Below, piece after piece: positions 25,333 through 34,621 of a DNA stretch of 64,000 nucleotides. Within the stretch, counting starts at the first letter, position 1. The number at the start of each line of letters is the position of its first letter. A model generated the notes under the pieces. It was not told the DNA's origin. It saw nothing but the letters and a program-made list of their open reading frames with translations, and made no database searches. The stretch comes from Paludifilum halophilum (lineage in GTDB: Bacteria > Bacillota > Bacilli > Thermoactinomycetales > DSM-45169): NCBI RefSeq assembly GCF_002245355.1, contig NZ_NOWF01000003.1, positions 62,001 to 126,000 of the forward strand, in the 5' to 3' direction. The position numbers and the translations under genes are program-made.

Positions 25333-25420
25333 ACTATAAAGATCTTATTCACACCACGAAGAAGAAGGGGTAGAATAAAAAGGGTTAACATGAGAGGAGA
25401 ACAGAGGTGAGCTTTCCCTT

Positions 25421-27484
25421 ATGAGCGGGCTGAAAGACCGTTTGAAGTCCATCAGAATAAACAAAAAAACCGTTGCCATCATCCTCGGGGGGGCCGCTTT
25501 TTTAGCTGCCGCGGGGATCGTCTATTCGTCCACCCAGTCGGGACCAGACTCACAACAAGTGTTGAGCAATTATCTCGATTACTGGGAGCAAAAGGATTAT
25601 CAGTCGATGTACAGCCTTTTAAGCCGGGAAGCCAAGGAAAACGTGGACAAAAAAACCTTCGTCCAACAACATCGGGACATCGCCAAAGAGATTGAGTTGA
25701 AAGAGATTCAACTCAAGATGAAACCGGTCGAAGAAAAGAATGCAGAAACCCTCCCTTTTTCAGTCAAGATGGATTCCGGGCTTGTCGGGGACTTCTCCCT
25801 CAACAACAAAGCCCGGATGGTGGAAGATGAAGAAGGGTGGCGGGTCCAATGGACGCCGTCGATGATCTTTCCCGGGATGAAATCCGGAGACCAGGTCAAA
25901 GCCGATCGCATCATGACTGGACACCGGGGTGAAATCACTGCTCGGGACGGTAAACCGCTCGCGGTCAACAAGGAGAAAACCGTTGTGGGAATGATCCCGC
26001 AACAAGTGAAAGACCCCCGCCAAACCGGTGAGAAATTGGCCGAAGAACTGGATTTAAAACCGGAGACCGTCCAGAAAAAAGTGAAACAGGGAAAAGAGAA
26101 AAAACCGGATCAGTGGATCACCCTTCAAACACTGAGTGAAAAAGATAAAAAACGGATTCCGTCACTGCTCAAGATTCCCGGTGTCACCGTTAAAGACGCA
26201 TCCACCCGCGTTTACCCGGAAAAGGATTTGACCGCCCACCTTACCGGTTATATCCGTCCGATCAAAAAGGAGCAATTGAAAAAACGAAAAGACCAGGGAT
26301 ACCAATCCGGTGATTGGGTCGGGCAGTCCGGTTTGGAAGAAGAACTGGAAAAACAGCTGCGAATCAAGCCCGGATATCGGATTTTAATCACTGATGCCAA
26401 AGGACGGCAAAAAGACGTTATCGCAACGACTCCTTCCAAGGACGGTAAAGACTTTCAATTGACCATTGATTTAAAAACACAAAAACAACTGTACCGGGGG
26501 ATCAAAAAAGACAAGGGAGCCGGAGTGGCCCTCGATCCGGAAACCGGGGAGGTCCTGGGGATGGTCAGTGCTCCCTCCTACGATCCCAACAACTTTATTA
26601 ACGGGCTGACCCAAAAGGAATGGAAGCGAATTAGCGGGTCCAGCCAACCCCTGGTCAACCGGGCTAAAATCCCTTATTCCCCCGGATCCACGATGAAGCC
26701 GCTCACCGCTGCCATCGGACTGGATACCGGAGAAATCACTCCAAAGACCACCTACAATACGGATGAAGGGAAATGGCAAAAAGATTCCAGCTGGGGCGGC
26801 TACTATGTCCGGCGCGTGGATAATCCCGGCGGCGGTGTCGATCTGGGAGAAGCTCTGGCCTGGTCCGACAACATCTACTTCGCCCGGGCGGGGCTTAAAA
26901 TCGGTGGAGAAACCATGATCAAGTACCTGAAAAAATTCGGCTTTGACGATCAGATGGATTTCGTCATGGATGTCAAACCTTCCCAATACTCCAACGATCA
27001 AAAATTCAGCAACGAAATCCAACTGGCCGACACTTCCTACGGTCAAGGACAACTTTTGATCAGTCCTCTTCACTTGGCGGCGACCTACACCACCTTTACT
27101 AACGACGGAAACATGCTGAAACCGCGGTTAATCAAGGAAAAGAAAAAGGAACCGGAAGTGTGGAAAAAGCATGTTGTCGAACCTAAAGTGGCTAAAAAAG
27201 TGTACGACCTGCTGACTGGAGTCGTCAACAAACCCAAAGGATCCGCGAGAGACTTAAAAACCTCCGGTGTTCGCCTGGGTGCCAAAACCGGAACCGCAGA
27301 ACTGAAAGCCAGCCGGGACAGTAAAGACCAGCGCCAACTGGGTTGGCTCGCCTGGATCGCCGGTCCAAAAAAGGAAAATCCGGATATTGTCGTCGCTGCC
27401 ATGGTCGATGAAGTTCAGGACCGCGGCGGAAGTCATTACATCTTTCCAGCCGTCAAAAAGATGCTGGAAGAACGTTATCAATAA
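25421..27484 (+). CDS. pbpC: Penicillin-binding protein 3-like transpeptidase
   Basis: A 687-residue class B PBP. An N-terminal anchor (about 18-36) is followed by an NTF2-like MecA-type domain (45-150), a dimerisation domain (about 155-345) and the transpeptidase domain with SPGSTMKPL (catalytic Ser), SDN in AWSDNIYF and KTGTAE. This is the architecture of B. subtilis PBP3 and staphylococcal PBP2a. It crosslinks peptidoglycan outside the membrane. The NTF2-like domain is shared by naturally low-affinity PBPs, but resistance cannot be read from sequence alone. Confidence 0.92.
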   Translation: MSGLKDRLKSIRINKKTVAIILGGAAFLAAAGIVYSSTQSGPDSQQVLSNYLDYWEQKDYQSMYSLLSREAKENVDKKTFVQQHRDIAKEIELKEIQLKMKPVEEKNAETLPFSVKMDSGLVGDFSLNNKARMVEDEEGWRVQWTPSMIFPGMKSGDQVKADRIMTGHRGEITARDGKPLAVNKEKTVVGMIPQQVKDPRQTGEKLAEELDLKPETVQKKVKQGKEKKPDQWITLQTLSEKDKKRIPSLLKIPGVTVKDASTRVYPEKDLTAHLTGYIRPIKKEQLKKRKDQGYQSGDWVGQSGLEEELEKQLRIKPGYRILITDAKGRQKDVIATTPSKDGKDFQLTIDLKTQKQLYRGIKKDKGAGVALDPETGEVLGMVSAPSYDPNNFINGLTQKEWKRISGSSQPLVNRAKIPYSPGSTMKPLTAAIGLDTGEITPKTTYNTDEGKWQKDSSWGGYYVRRVDNPGGGVDLGEALAWSDNIYFARAGLKIGGETMIKYLKKFGFDDQMDFVMDVKPSQYSNDQKFSNEIQLADTSYGQGQLLISPLHLAATYTTFTNDGNMLKPRLIKEKKKEPEVWKKHVVEPKVAKKVYDLLTGVVNKPKGSARDLKTSGVRLGAKTGTAELKASRDSKDQRQLGWLAWIAGPKKENPDIVVAAMVDEVQDRGGSHYIFPAVKKMLEERYQ

Positions 27485-27503
27485 AAAATCAACAGAGGAT
27501 ACG

Positions 27504-27538
27504 AAAGCGGGATGCCACGAATGCATCTCGCTTTTTTC
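27504..27538 (+). terminator. Terminator after the PBP gene
   Basis: AAAGCGGGATGC and GCATCTCGC arms followed by TTTTTTC. Confidence 0.85.
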
Positions 27539-27688
27539 ATCCCAGACCCTTGTATGCGAATCCCTCCACCTTGAAACGGGGAGGATTTCCAACAGCACCC
27601 CTAAAATATTCCTCATTAAAGGAGCGCGGGAAATGAAACATCTTGAACCGCTTCCTCGTCTATATATGGAAGAAGGGGGTTTTCAATC

Positions 27689-28570
27689 ATGGACAAGAAA
27701 AAAATTCAATCCATTGCATGGGTGACACTAATCGGATTGTTTGTCTTCAGTTTCACCCTGATACCCGCCACCGTATCAGCGGATGCGGTGACCGGTGAAA
27801 CAGTGGTTACACTGGGTCAGGATCTGACACCGGAACAGAAGCAATCGATCCTTCAAGAAATGGATGTGGACGACGGTGTCAAACAAATTGAGGTAACCAA
27901 CGAGGAAGAGCACCAATACCTCGGAAATTATCTCAGTAAAGCCACCATCGGCACCCAGGCGCTTTCCTCCGCCAAGATCACAATGGCGGAAGAAGGAACG
28001 GGAATCCAAGTCCAAACCAACAACATTACGACGATTACCGAACAGATGTATACCAATGCGTTGATTACCGCGGGGATCAAAGACGCAAACGTTTATGTGA
28101 CCGCTCCGGTACGGGTTTCCGGAACCGCCGGCTTGACCGGGATCCTGAAAGCCTTTGAAGCGGCGGCGGATCAAAACATCAGCGAAGAGCAAAAACAAGT
28201 CGCCAATGAAGAGATGGTCCGTACATCGGAACTCGGGGAAAAAGTGGGCAAACAAAAAGCGGCTGAGTTTATGAACCGGGTGAAACAGGAAATCGCCGAA
28301 AAACAACCTCAAACGGAACAAGAAATCAGGGATATCATCGTCAATGTGGCCGGAGACCTCAATATCAATCTAAACAATCAGGATGTGGACCAGCTGACCC
28401 AATTGCTTCAAAAGTTCTCTGAGCTGAACATCGACTGGGATTCTCTCCGCGGGCAACTGAATGAACTGGGTAAAGTTCTGCAATCGGAAGAAGCCCAGGG
28501 CTTTTTTGACCGATTGTTGGCGTGGCTGTCTGACCTGCTCCACTCGCTGAAAAACCTTTTTTCCTCTTGA
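27689..28570 (+). CDS. DUF1002 secreted protein (YpuA-like)
   Basis: A 293-residue exported protein with a signal peptide (about 1-31, ending VSADAV). The domain motifs VVTLGQDLTPEQKQSILQEM, YLGNYLSKATIGTQALSSAKIT and TNALITAGIKDANVYVTAPVRVSGTAALTG-like text match DUF1002. A long helical C-terminal tail follows (about 160-290), rich in Gln and Glu. The role of YpuA is unknown; cell-envelope stress has been suggested. AAGGGGG precedes the ATG. Confidence 0.9.
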   Translation: MDKKKIQSIAWVTLIGLFVFSFTLIPATVSADAVTGETVVTLGQDLTPEQKQSILQEMDVDDGVKQIEVTNEEEHQYLGNYLSKATIGTQALSSAKITMAEEGTGIQVQTNNITTITEQMYTNALITAGIKDANVYVTAPVRVSGTAGLTGILKAFEAAADQNISEEQKQVANEEMVRTSELGEKVGKQKAAEFMNRVKQEIAEKQPQTEQEIRDIIVNVAGDLNINLNNQDVDQLTQLLQKFSELNIDWDSLRGQLNELGKVLQSEEAQGFFDRLLAWLSDLLHSLKNLFSS

Positions 28571-28627
28571 ACACGATCTTTCCGCCTAACATATGATCCA
28601 TCAACACGTGCCTGAGAAAATCCGTTA

Positions 28628-28659
28628 AAGGGCTGGGTTGAAGCACCCCGCCCTTTTTT
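28628..28659 (+). terminator. Terminator after the ypuA-like gene
   Basis: AAGGGC and GCCCTT arms with inner GGG/CCC, followed by TTTTTTC. Confidence 0.8.
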
Positions 28660-28671
28660 CATCCGATATGC

Positions 28672-28698
28672 AAAAATCCCGCACCATCAGTGCGGGAT
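28672..28698 (-). terminator. Terminator after sdhB
   Basis: ATCCCGCAC-tgatg-GTGCGGGAT followed by TTTTTG on the minus strand. Confidence 0.85.
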
Positions 28699-28707
28699 AA
28701 AAGGTTG

Positions 28708-29478
28708 TCAGATGGACAACCACTTCCGGAAAATATGTTTGGTACCTTCCCTGTTCATCCGTGCAATCGCCGTCGTCAACGGAATGCCTTTTGGACAGGC
28801 CTGAACGCAGTTTTGGGAGTTGCCGCATTCCTGCAGCCCGCCGTCTTCCAACAACGACTCCGTCCGTTCTTCCTTGTTCATCGAACCTGTCGGATGGGAG
28901 TTGAATAAATCCACTTGCCCCACAGCAAAGGGACCGATGAAATCGGAACGGGAATTCACATTGGGGCACGCCTGCAGACAGACACCGCAAGTCATGCACT
29001 TGGAAAGCTCATATCTCCACTGCCGATCCGTTTCCGGCATGCGCGGCCCGGGGCCCAGATCATGGGTCCCATCAATGGGCACCCATGCCTTCACTCGCTT
29101 GAGGGCATCAAACATCCGACTGCGATCCACCACCATATCCCGCATCACCGGGAACGTATTCATCGGCTGGACGCGAATCGGCTGTTCCAGTTCATCGATC
29201 AGAGTGGAGCAGGCCTGGCGGGGGGTTCCATTGATCACCATGGAACAGGCTCCGCACACTTCTTCCAGGCAGTTGGCTTCCCAGGAAACCGGGGAAACTC
29301 TTTCTCCTTTGCTGTTCACCGGGTTACGCTGAATCTCCATCAAGGAGGAGTTTACCGTCATATTGGGACGGTACTCCAGTTCAAACTCCTCGGTGTAGGG
29401 TTGGGCATCGGGAGAATCCTGACGCGTGAGGATGAAACGGACGGTTTTCTTGGCTGTTTCCGTTTGTTGCTCACTCAT
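28708..29478 (-). CDS. sdhB: Succinate dehydrogenase iron-sulfur subunit
   Basis: A 256-residue electron-transfer subunit of complex II on the inner face of the membrane. The [2Fe-2S] ligands are in CLEEVCGACSMVING and the later QACST; the [4Fe-4S] and [3Fe-4S] ligands are in CMTCGVCLQACPN and CGNSQNCVQACPKGIP. The ATG overlaps the sdhA stop by 4 nt, so translation is coupled. In B. subtilis gerE follows sdhB directly; here 12 kb of accessory genes lie between. Confidence 0.96.
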   Translation of the reverse strand: MSEQQTETAKKTVRFILTRQDSPDAQPYTEEFELEYRPNMTVNSSLMEIQRNPVNSKGERVSPVSWEANCLEEVCGACSMVINGTPRQACSTLIDELEQPIRVQPMNTFPVMRDMVVDRSRMFDALKRVKAWVPIDGTHDLGPGPRMPETDRQWRYELSKCMTCGVCLQACPNVNSRSDFIGPFAVGQVDLFNSHPTGSMNKEERTESLLEDGGLQECGNSQNCVQACPKGIPLTTAIARMNREGTKHIFRKWLSI

Positions 29479-31244
29479 TGTTTCTCCGCCCCCTTCTCCG
29501 CTTGTTTCGCTACGTCATAACGGCGTGGACGGGGTTTAATAAGGGAAACGTCCACATCTTCGTATTCAAAGGCGGGGCCGTTATCCGTATATTTAGCCTT
29601 GGTGGTTTTCAACCAATCTTCGTCATTCCGGTCCGGGTAATCCGGCTTGTAATGGGCTCCCCGGCTCTCATTCCGATTATAGGCACCGATGGTCATTACG
29701 CGGGCCAACTCCAGCATGTTCCACAGCTGGCGTATAAACATGGCCGGCTGATTGCTCCAGCGGCTGGTATCGGTCACGTTGATCCGCTGATAACGCTCCA
29801 TCAGCTCCTGAATTTTTTCATCGGTTTTCTTCAGTCGATCGTTATAGCGAACCACGGTCACATTATCCGTCATCCACTCGCCCAACTCTTTATGAAGTTT
29901 GAACGGATTTTCGTCCCCATCCATCTGCAGGATCTTCTCATACGCTTCCTCTTCCTTTTTCTGCTCGCTTTCAAACACGGAAGAGGGAAGATCCAGGGCT
30001 GAGCGGTCCAACCCGCGGATGTATTCCAGGGCGTTGGGACCGGCGTTCATCCCGCCGTAAATGCAGGAGAGGAGCGAATTGGCACCGAGCCGGTTGGCAC
30101 CGTGGTATTGATACTCACACTCCCCGGCGGCAAACAGACCGGGAATATTGGTCATCTGGTTAAAATCGACCCATAACCCTCCCATGGAATAGTGAACCGC
30201 CGGAAAGATCTTCATCGGAACCTTGCGCGGGTCTTCTCCCATGAACTTCTCGTAGATCTCGATGATTCCGCCCAGTTTAATATCCAATTCTTTGGGGTCT
30301 TTGTGGGACAGGTCGAGATAGACCATATTCTCCCCGTTCACCCCGAGTTTCTGGTTGACACAGACATCAAAGATGGCCCGCGTGGCGATATCCCGAGGCA
30401 CCAAGTTTCCGTAGGAAGGGTACATCTCTTCAAGGAAATACCAGGGCTTGCCGTCCTTGTAGGTCCAGACGCGCCCCCCTTCGCCCCGGGCGGACTCGGA
30501 CATCAACCGCAATTTATCGTCTCCGGGAATCGCTGTCGGATGAACCTGGATAAACTCTCCGTTGGCGTAGTAGGCCCCTTGCTGATAAACGGCACTGGCC
30601 GCCGTACCCGTGTTGATCATGGAATTGGTCGACTTGCCGAAGATGATCCCCGGACCTCCGGTCGCCAAGATCACGGCATCGGCGGGAAACGATTGGATCT
30701 CCATACTCCGTCGATCCTGGGCTACAATCCCCCGGCAACGTCCTTCGTCGTCCTGAACGATGGAAGTGAACTCCCAGTGTTCATACTTTGTCACATTGCC
30801 GGCGACTTCCCAGCGACGCACCTGCTCATCCAGAGCGTAAAGCAATTGTTGACCGGTGGTCGCACCCGCAAAGGCCGTCCGGTGGTGCTTGGTTCCGCCG
30901 AAACGGCGAAAATCCAGCAATCCTTCCGGAGTCCGATTAAACGGGACTCCCATTCGGTCCATCAGGTAAATAATCCCCGGCGCAGCTTCACACATGGCTT
31001 TCACCGGCGGTTGGTTGGCCAGGAAGTCTCCCCCGTAAATCGTGTCATCAAAGTGTTCCCAGGGGGAATCCCCTTCCCCTTTGGTATTTACCGCACCATT
31101 GATACCGCCCTGGGCACAGACCGAGTGCGATCGACGGACAGGAACGATAGAAAAGAGATCGACGTCGGCTCCCGCCTCGGCCACTTTGACCGTAGCCATC
31201 AGACCGGCAAGGCCGCCGCCTACAATAATGACTTTTTCCTTCAT
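29475..31244 (-). CDS. sdhA: Succinate dehydrogenase flavoprotein subunit
   Basis: A 589-residue catalytic subunit that oxidises succinate. It has the FAD-binding motif VIIVGGGLAGLMATVKVAEAG, the SHSVCAQGGINGA region with the flavin-linking His in the expected place, the active-site region FIQVHPTAI and the SESARGEGG motif, then HYSMGGLWVD and GECEYQYHGANRLGANSLLS. Length fits B. subtilis SdhA. It is in one operon with sdhC upstream (18-nt gap) and sdhB downstream (overlap). Confidence 0.97.
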   Translation of the reverse strand: MKEKVIIVGGGLAGLMATVKVAEAGADVDLFSIVPVRRSHSVCAQGGINGAVNTKGEGDSPWEHFDDTIYGGDFLANQPPVKAMCEAAPGIIYLMDRMGVPFNRTPEGLLDFRRFGGTKHHRTAFAGATTGQQLLYALDEQVRRWEVAGNVTKYEHWEFTSIVQDDEGRCRGIVAQDRRSMEIQSFPADAVILATGGPGIIFGKSTNSMINTGTAASAVYQQGAYYANGEFIQVHPTAIPGDDKLRLMSESARGEGGRVWTYKDGKPWYFLEEMYPSYGNLVPRDIATRAIFDVCVNQKLGVNGENMVYLDLSHKDPKELDIKLGGIIEIYEKFMGEDPRKVPMKIFPAVHYSMGGLWVDFNQMTNIPGLFAAGECEYQYHGANRLGANSLLSCIYGGMNAGPNALEYIRGLDRSALDLPSSVFESEQKKEEEAYEKILQMDGDENPFKLHKELGEWMTDNVTVVRYNDRLKKTDEKIQELMERYQRINVTDTSRWSNQPAMFIRQLWNMLELARVMTIGAYNRNESRGAHYKPDYPDRNDEDWLKTTKAKYTDNGPAFEYEDVDVSLIKPRPRRYDVAKQAEKGAEKQ

Positions 31245-31261
31245 TTTTGGAGTGCCCCCTT

Positions 31262-31912
31262 TTAGCGTTGAGCCAGCTGTTCCGTAAAGCTAGGATCGGC
31301 AAATGCGAATAGGGCGCTGATTCCCAAATAGGATACCAGAACGAATACAACGGCCCACACCACAGTGGAAGCCCGCTGAGCGCGGGGGCCGACGGTAATT
31401 CCCCAGCTGACCAGGAACGACCACATCCCGTTGCTGAAATGAAAGACCGCCGCAATAACCCCGATTAAGTAAAGAATAAAGTACAGGTCATTGGACAGAA
31501 TATCCGCCGTTCGATGGGCGAGTTCCCTGGAAGTGTCGTTATACAGCGCAACCTGGATTCGTGTTTGCCACACGTGGATGGTAACGAAAATCAGGGTAAT
31601 GACCCCGGTCGCTCGTTGCAGCATAAACATGATGTTGCGAAAGGTGCTGAAATTGCCGACATTGTTTTTCGAAGTGAAAGCGATGTACAATCCATAAATA
31701 CCGTGATACAGGAGAGGCAGGAAAATAAAGAAAATCTCCAAAACAACCAGGAACGGAATGTTCCAAATCCATTCTACCTGCTCCTGAAAAGCCTTAGCTC
31801 CGTCGACTGCGTAACGATTGGTCCATAAATGCTCAAGCAAAAAAAAGCCGACTGGGATCACACCCAGCAGGGAGTGCAACCGTCGATTAAAAAAACTACG
31901 GTTCTCGCTCAT
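31262..31912 (-). CDS. sdhC: Succinate dehydrogenase cytochrome b558 subunit
   Basis: A 216-residue membrane anchor with five membrane segments, as in the B. subtilis diheme type. Candidate heme ligands are His at LHSLLG, EHLW, YHGIYGLY, IHVWQT and FHFSNGMWSF. It transfers electrons to menaquinone. First gene of sdhCAB, behind a sigmaA promoter about 145 nt upstream. Confidence 0.95.
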   Translation of the reverse strand: MSENRSFFNRRLHSLLGVIPVGFFLLEHLWTNRYAVDGAKAFQEQVEWIWNIPFLVVLEIFFIFLPLLYHGIYGLYIAFTSKNNVGNFSTFRNIMFMLQRATGVITLIFVTIHVWQTRIQVALYNDTSRELAHRTADILSNDLYFILYLIGVIAAVFHFSNGMWSFLVSWGITVGPRAQRASTVVWAVVFVLVSYLGISALFAFADPSFTEQLAQR

Positions 31913-32056
31913 CTTTTGCCCCCCATTAATCGAATGATATCCCCTATTATGGTTAGCGTTTTACCTTCTTTCCAAAGGTTAACCGGCAATAAGCCGGCAT
32001 TCTCGAGAGAATTTTTAGATCCTGTGGAAAGAAGTATCGAACCTGCTGACGTTTTT

Positions 32057-32086
32057 ATTGTACTCCCAACCCTGACAAAGCGTCAA
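32057..32086 (-). promoter_or_regulatory. SigmaA promoter of sdhCAB
   Basis: -35 TTGACG (32081-32086), 18-bp spacer, -10 TACAAT (32057-32062). The leader is about 140 nt and contains a GCCGGC/GCCGG hairpin. Confidence 0.72.
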
Positions 32087-32125
32087 GTTAGGCGGTTCAG
32101 CCGCTTCAGCCAGTCCATTCTTTCG

Positions 32126-33229
32126 TCACAACAGATCTTTCGAAAGAAACGATTCGATTTCCCTTCCGGTCTGCTTAAAATCCACCAAAAAAGCATCATG
32201 ACCATATTCCGAGGAAATTTCCACCAAACGGCTGCTCTTATTCATGCGGAATAACCCATCGTGGAGTTCTCTCTGCTGTTGGATGGGAAACAACATATCT
32301 TCCCGAATGCCGATCACCAGCACAGGGGATTGAATCAACCGCAACGCCTTTTCCTTGCCTCCGCGGCCTCTCCCGATATCGTGGGTGTCCATCGCTTTCA
32401 GTAGACGGAGATAGGTATTGGCATCAAACCGGTTGACTAGTTTGCGTCCCTGATAGCGAAGGTAGCTTTCGATTTGGAAGACGGACTCCGAACTCCGTTG
32501 GGAACCGCCGTAATCCTGGAGGTTCCGGCTGAACCGTTTCTCGAACAGTTCAGCTGTGCGGTATGTAATCATCCCCATCATGCGGGCTATCGACAATCCC
32601 TTGACCGGGCCCGGGCCCGGATAGTAATCCCCTTCGCAAAAATCCGGATCCGACAGGATCGCTTGACGGCCCACATCGTTATAGGCGATCGCCGTCGGGG
32701 ACAGAGCGGCGGCAGTGGCAATGGGGATCAGCTTGCCCACCCGATCGGGATACAACACGCCCCATTCCAACACCATCATTCCACCCATTGAGCCCCCGAT
32801 CACCGCATGCAGTGAAGACACTCCCAACCGATCCAGACAGAGACGTTGCACATGAACCATATCCCGAATGGTGATGAAAGGGAATTGGGAACCGTATGGC
32901 TGTCCCGTCGCCGGGTTGACCGACGACGGTCCCGTGGTTCCGTCGCACCCTCCCAGTACATTCATCGTGATCACAAAATACCGGTTCGTATCGATATAGC
33001 CGCCGGGACCGATTAAACCGTCCCACCAGCCCGAATCCCCCTCTTTGCCCACAGCATGGGAATCTCCGGTCAGGGCATGGCAAACCAATACGGCGTTATC
33101 CTTTTCCGGAGTCAGTGTACCGACTGTCTCCACCGCCACTTCCACCGTTTCAATGCGTTGTCCGGACTCCGGTGTATACGAACCGATCGGAACCACTTGT
33201 TTTTGGGACGTTCTTACGGTAAGCGGCAT
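32126..33229 (-). CDS. metX: Homoserine O-acetyltransferase
   Basis: A 367-residue alpha/beta hydrolase that acylates homoserine in methionine synthesis. Motifs are HALTGDSHAVG, GWWDGLIGPGGYIDT, the NVLGGCDGTTGPSS block, the nucleophile Ser in VIGGSMGGMM and the catalytic His in EYGHDAFLVD. The start MPLTVRTSQ at 33229 has GGAGG 8 nt upstream. An S-box leader with terminator precedes it, so it should be switched off when S-adenosylmethionine is plentiful. No other met gene is adjacent. Confidence 0.94.
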   Translation of the reverse strand: MPLTVRTSQKQVVPIGSYTPESGQRIETVEVAVETVGTLTPEKDNAVLVCHALTGDSHAVGKEGDSGWWDGLIGPGGYIDTNRYFVITMNVLGGCDGTTGPSSVNPATGQPYGSQFPFITIRDMVHVQRLCLDRLGVSSLHAVIGGSMGGMMVLEWGVLYPDRVGKLIPIATAAALSPTAIAYNDVGRQAILSDPDFCEGDYYPGPGPVKGLSIARMMGMITYRTAELFEKRFSRNLQDYGGSQRSSESVFQIESYLRYQGRKLVNRFDANTYLRLLKAMDTHDIGRGRGGKEKALRLIQSPVLVIGIREDMLFPIQQQRELHDGLFRMNKSSRLVEISSEYGHDAFLVDFKQTGREIESFLSKDLL

Positions 33230-33262
33230 CCATTTTTCCTCCTTCTCCACGGATGTCACAAC

Positions 33263-33299
33263 AAAAAACCCCTCTTCAAGATGCGAAGAGGGGTTTTTC
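33263..33299 (-). terminator. Riboswitch-controlled terminator before metX
   Basis: AAACCCCTCTTC and GAAGAGGGGTTT around a 6-nt loop, followed by TTTTG on the minus strand. It lies between the SAM aptamer and the metX start. Confidence 0.9.
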
Positions 33300-33323
33300 A
33301 GTCGCTATCAGCCGACTAACGCC

Positions 33324-33442
33324 TCTTCTCATCTTCCAGGACCTGATCGTCCTGCAGGAATTGGCACCTTTCTCTCTTTCAAGGAAGAGAGGGGTTGCCG
33401 CGGCATCATCAGGCCAGTCCTTCCGCCGCTCTGGATAAGAAG
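33324..33442 (-). promoter_or_regulatory. SAM riboswitch (S-box)
   Basis: The hallmark blocks appear in order on the minus strand: CTTATCCAGAGCGGCGGAAG, GGACTGGCCTGATGATGCC, GCGGCAACC, AAGGTGCCAATTCCTGC and GAAGATGAGAAG. They are followed by a terminator hairpin and metX. This is a class I SAM riboswitch acting by transcription termination. Confidence 0.95.
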
Positions 33443-33469
33443 ATATCCGGTCTGTATGGAATTGTTGTT

Positions 33470-33498
33470 ATCATATGACGTTTCAAACAAACTGTCAA
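33470..33498 (-). promoter_or_regulatory. SigmaA promoter of the metX leader
   Basis: -35 TTGACA (33493-33498), 17-bp spacer, -10 TATGAT (33470-33475). Confidence 0.85.
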
Positions 33499-33574
33499 GG
33501 GGGATCGGACTCGGGTTACCGCTGGATCGGGTTACTTCTCTGAAAAAGCATGTGCCGGGGAGTTTCCGTCTTTT

Positions 33575-34603
33575 TTACTTGGACCCGATATGGACTTTCA
33601 CATTGTTGTTTTCTCCGCTGACTGACGGAGCCTGTGGATGTTCCAGCCAGCAAGATACGCGATGAGAATCGGAAACCTCCGTTTCTTCCGGCATTTCTTC
33701 ATGACAAATATGCATCGCATGGGGACAACGGTCGGCGAAGGGACAACCCTTCGGCGGATCAAACAGATCCGGAGGCGACCCGGGAATCGGGTGCAACTCC
33801 ACATCCTGCTGCCAGTCCAAGCGAGGCATGGACCCCATCAAACCCCAGGTGTAGGGATGGCGGGATCGGTTGAAGATCTCCTCCACCCGGCCGGTCTCTA
33901 CGACTTTGCCTCCGTACATAACAGCGACCCGCTCGGCGCTTTCCGCCACAACACCCAAATCGTGTGTAATCAGGATAATCGCCGTTTCTGTCTTGTGCTG
34001 AAGTTCCTTCATCAGCTCCAGGATTTGCGCTTGGATCGTCACATCGAGGGCTGTCGTCGGTTCGTCGGCGATCAGGATTTTCGGGTTGCAAGCCAGAGCG
34101 ATAGCGATCATTGCACGCTGCCGCATACCGCCGCTGAACTGATGAGGATATTGGTTCACCCGCTTTTCCGGCAAGGGAATCCCCACTAGGCGGAGCATTT
34201 CCACGGCACGCTTCTTCGCATCGGAGAGATTCATCTTCTGATGCCACTTCAATCCCTCCATGATCTGCTTTCCCACTGTCATGGTCGGATTGAGAGAAGT
34301 CATCGGGTCCTGAAAAATCATCCCGATTTCCGAACCGCGGAGCCTGAACATATCCCGCTGGGAAACCTTGGTCAAGTCTTTTTCTTCAAAAAGGATTTCA
34401 CCCTGCTTGATTTTACCCGGGGGCGAAGGAATCAACCGCATCACAGACTGGGCCGTAACACTTTTTCCGCTTCCGGATTCCCCTACGATCGCCAGCGTTT
34501 CCCCTTTTTCCAGATGCAGATCGACTCCCCGCACCGCATGAACTTCTCCGGCATAGGTCTGAAACGATACATGCAAATTATTGATTTCCAATACGTTTTT
34601 CAT
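33575..34603 (-). CDS. oppD: Oligopeptide ABC transporter ATP-binding protein
   Basis: A 342-residue ATPase with Walker [10 protein letters not shown]-loop [12 protein letters not shown], signature [12 protein letters not shown], Walker [13 protein letters not shown] and switch His ITHDLGVV. The C-terminal oligopeptide/dipeptide extension has the Cys-rich [15 protein letters not shown] motif, which binds an iron-sulfur cluster in some relatives. It is the last gene of oppABCD. No second ATPase (oppF) follows, so OppD may act as a homodimer or use an ATPase encoded elsewhere. Confidence 0.93.
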   Translation of the reverse strand: MKNVLEINNLHVSFQTYAGEVHAVRGVDLHLEKGETLAIVGESGSGKSVTAQSVMRLIPSPPGKIKQGEILFEEKDLTKVSQRDMFRLRGSEIGMIFQDPMTSLNPTMTVGKQIMEGLKWHQKMNLSDAKKRAVEMLRLVGIPLPEKRVNQYPHQFSGGMRQRAMIAIALACNPKILIADEPTTALDVTIQAQILELMKELQHKTETAIILITHDLGVVAESAERVAVMYGGKVVETGRVEEIFNRSRHPYTWGLMGSMPRLDWQQDVELHPIPGSPPDLFDPPKGCPFADRCPHAMHICHEEMPEETEVSDSHRVSCWLEHPQAPSVSGENNNVKVHIGSK

Positions 34604-34621
34604 CGGCCTCTCCTCCCTTCT

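Noticed and set aside
29475-31265. Long plus-strand open frames opposite sdhA and other genes
   Set aside because: They mirror strongly supported genes on the other strand and show no domain of their own.
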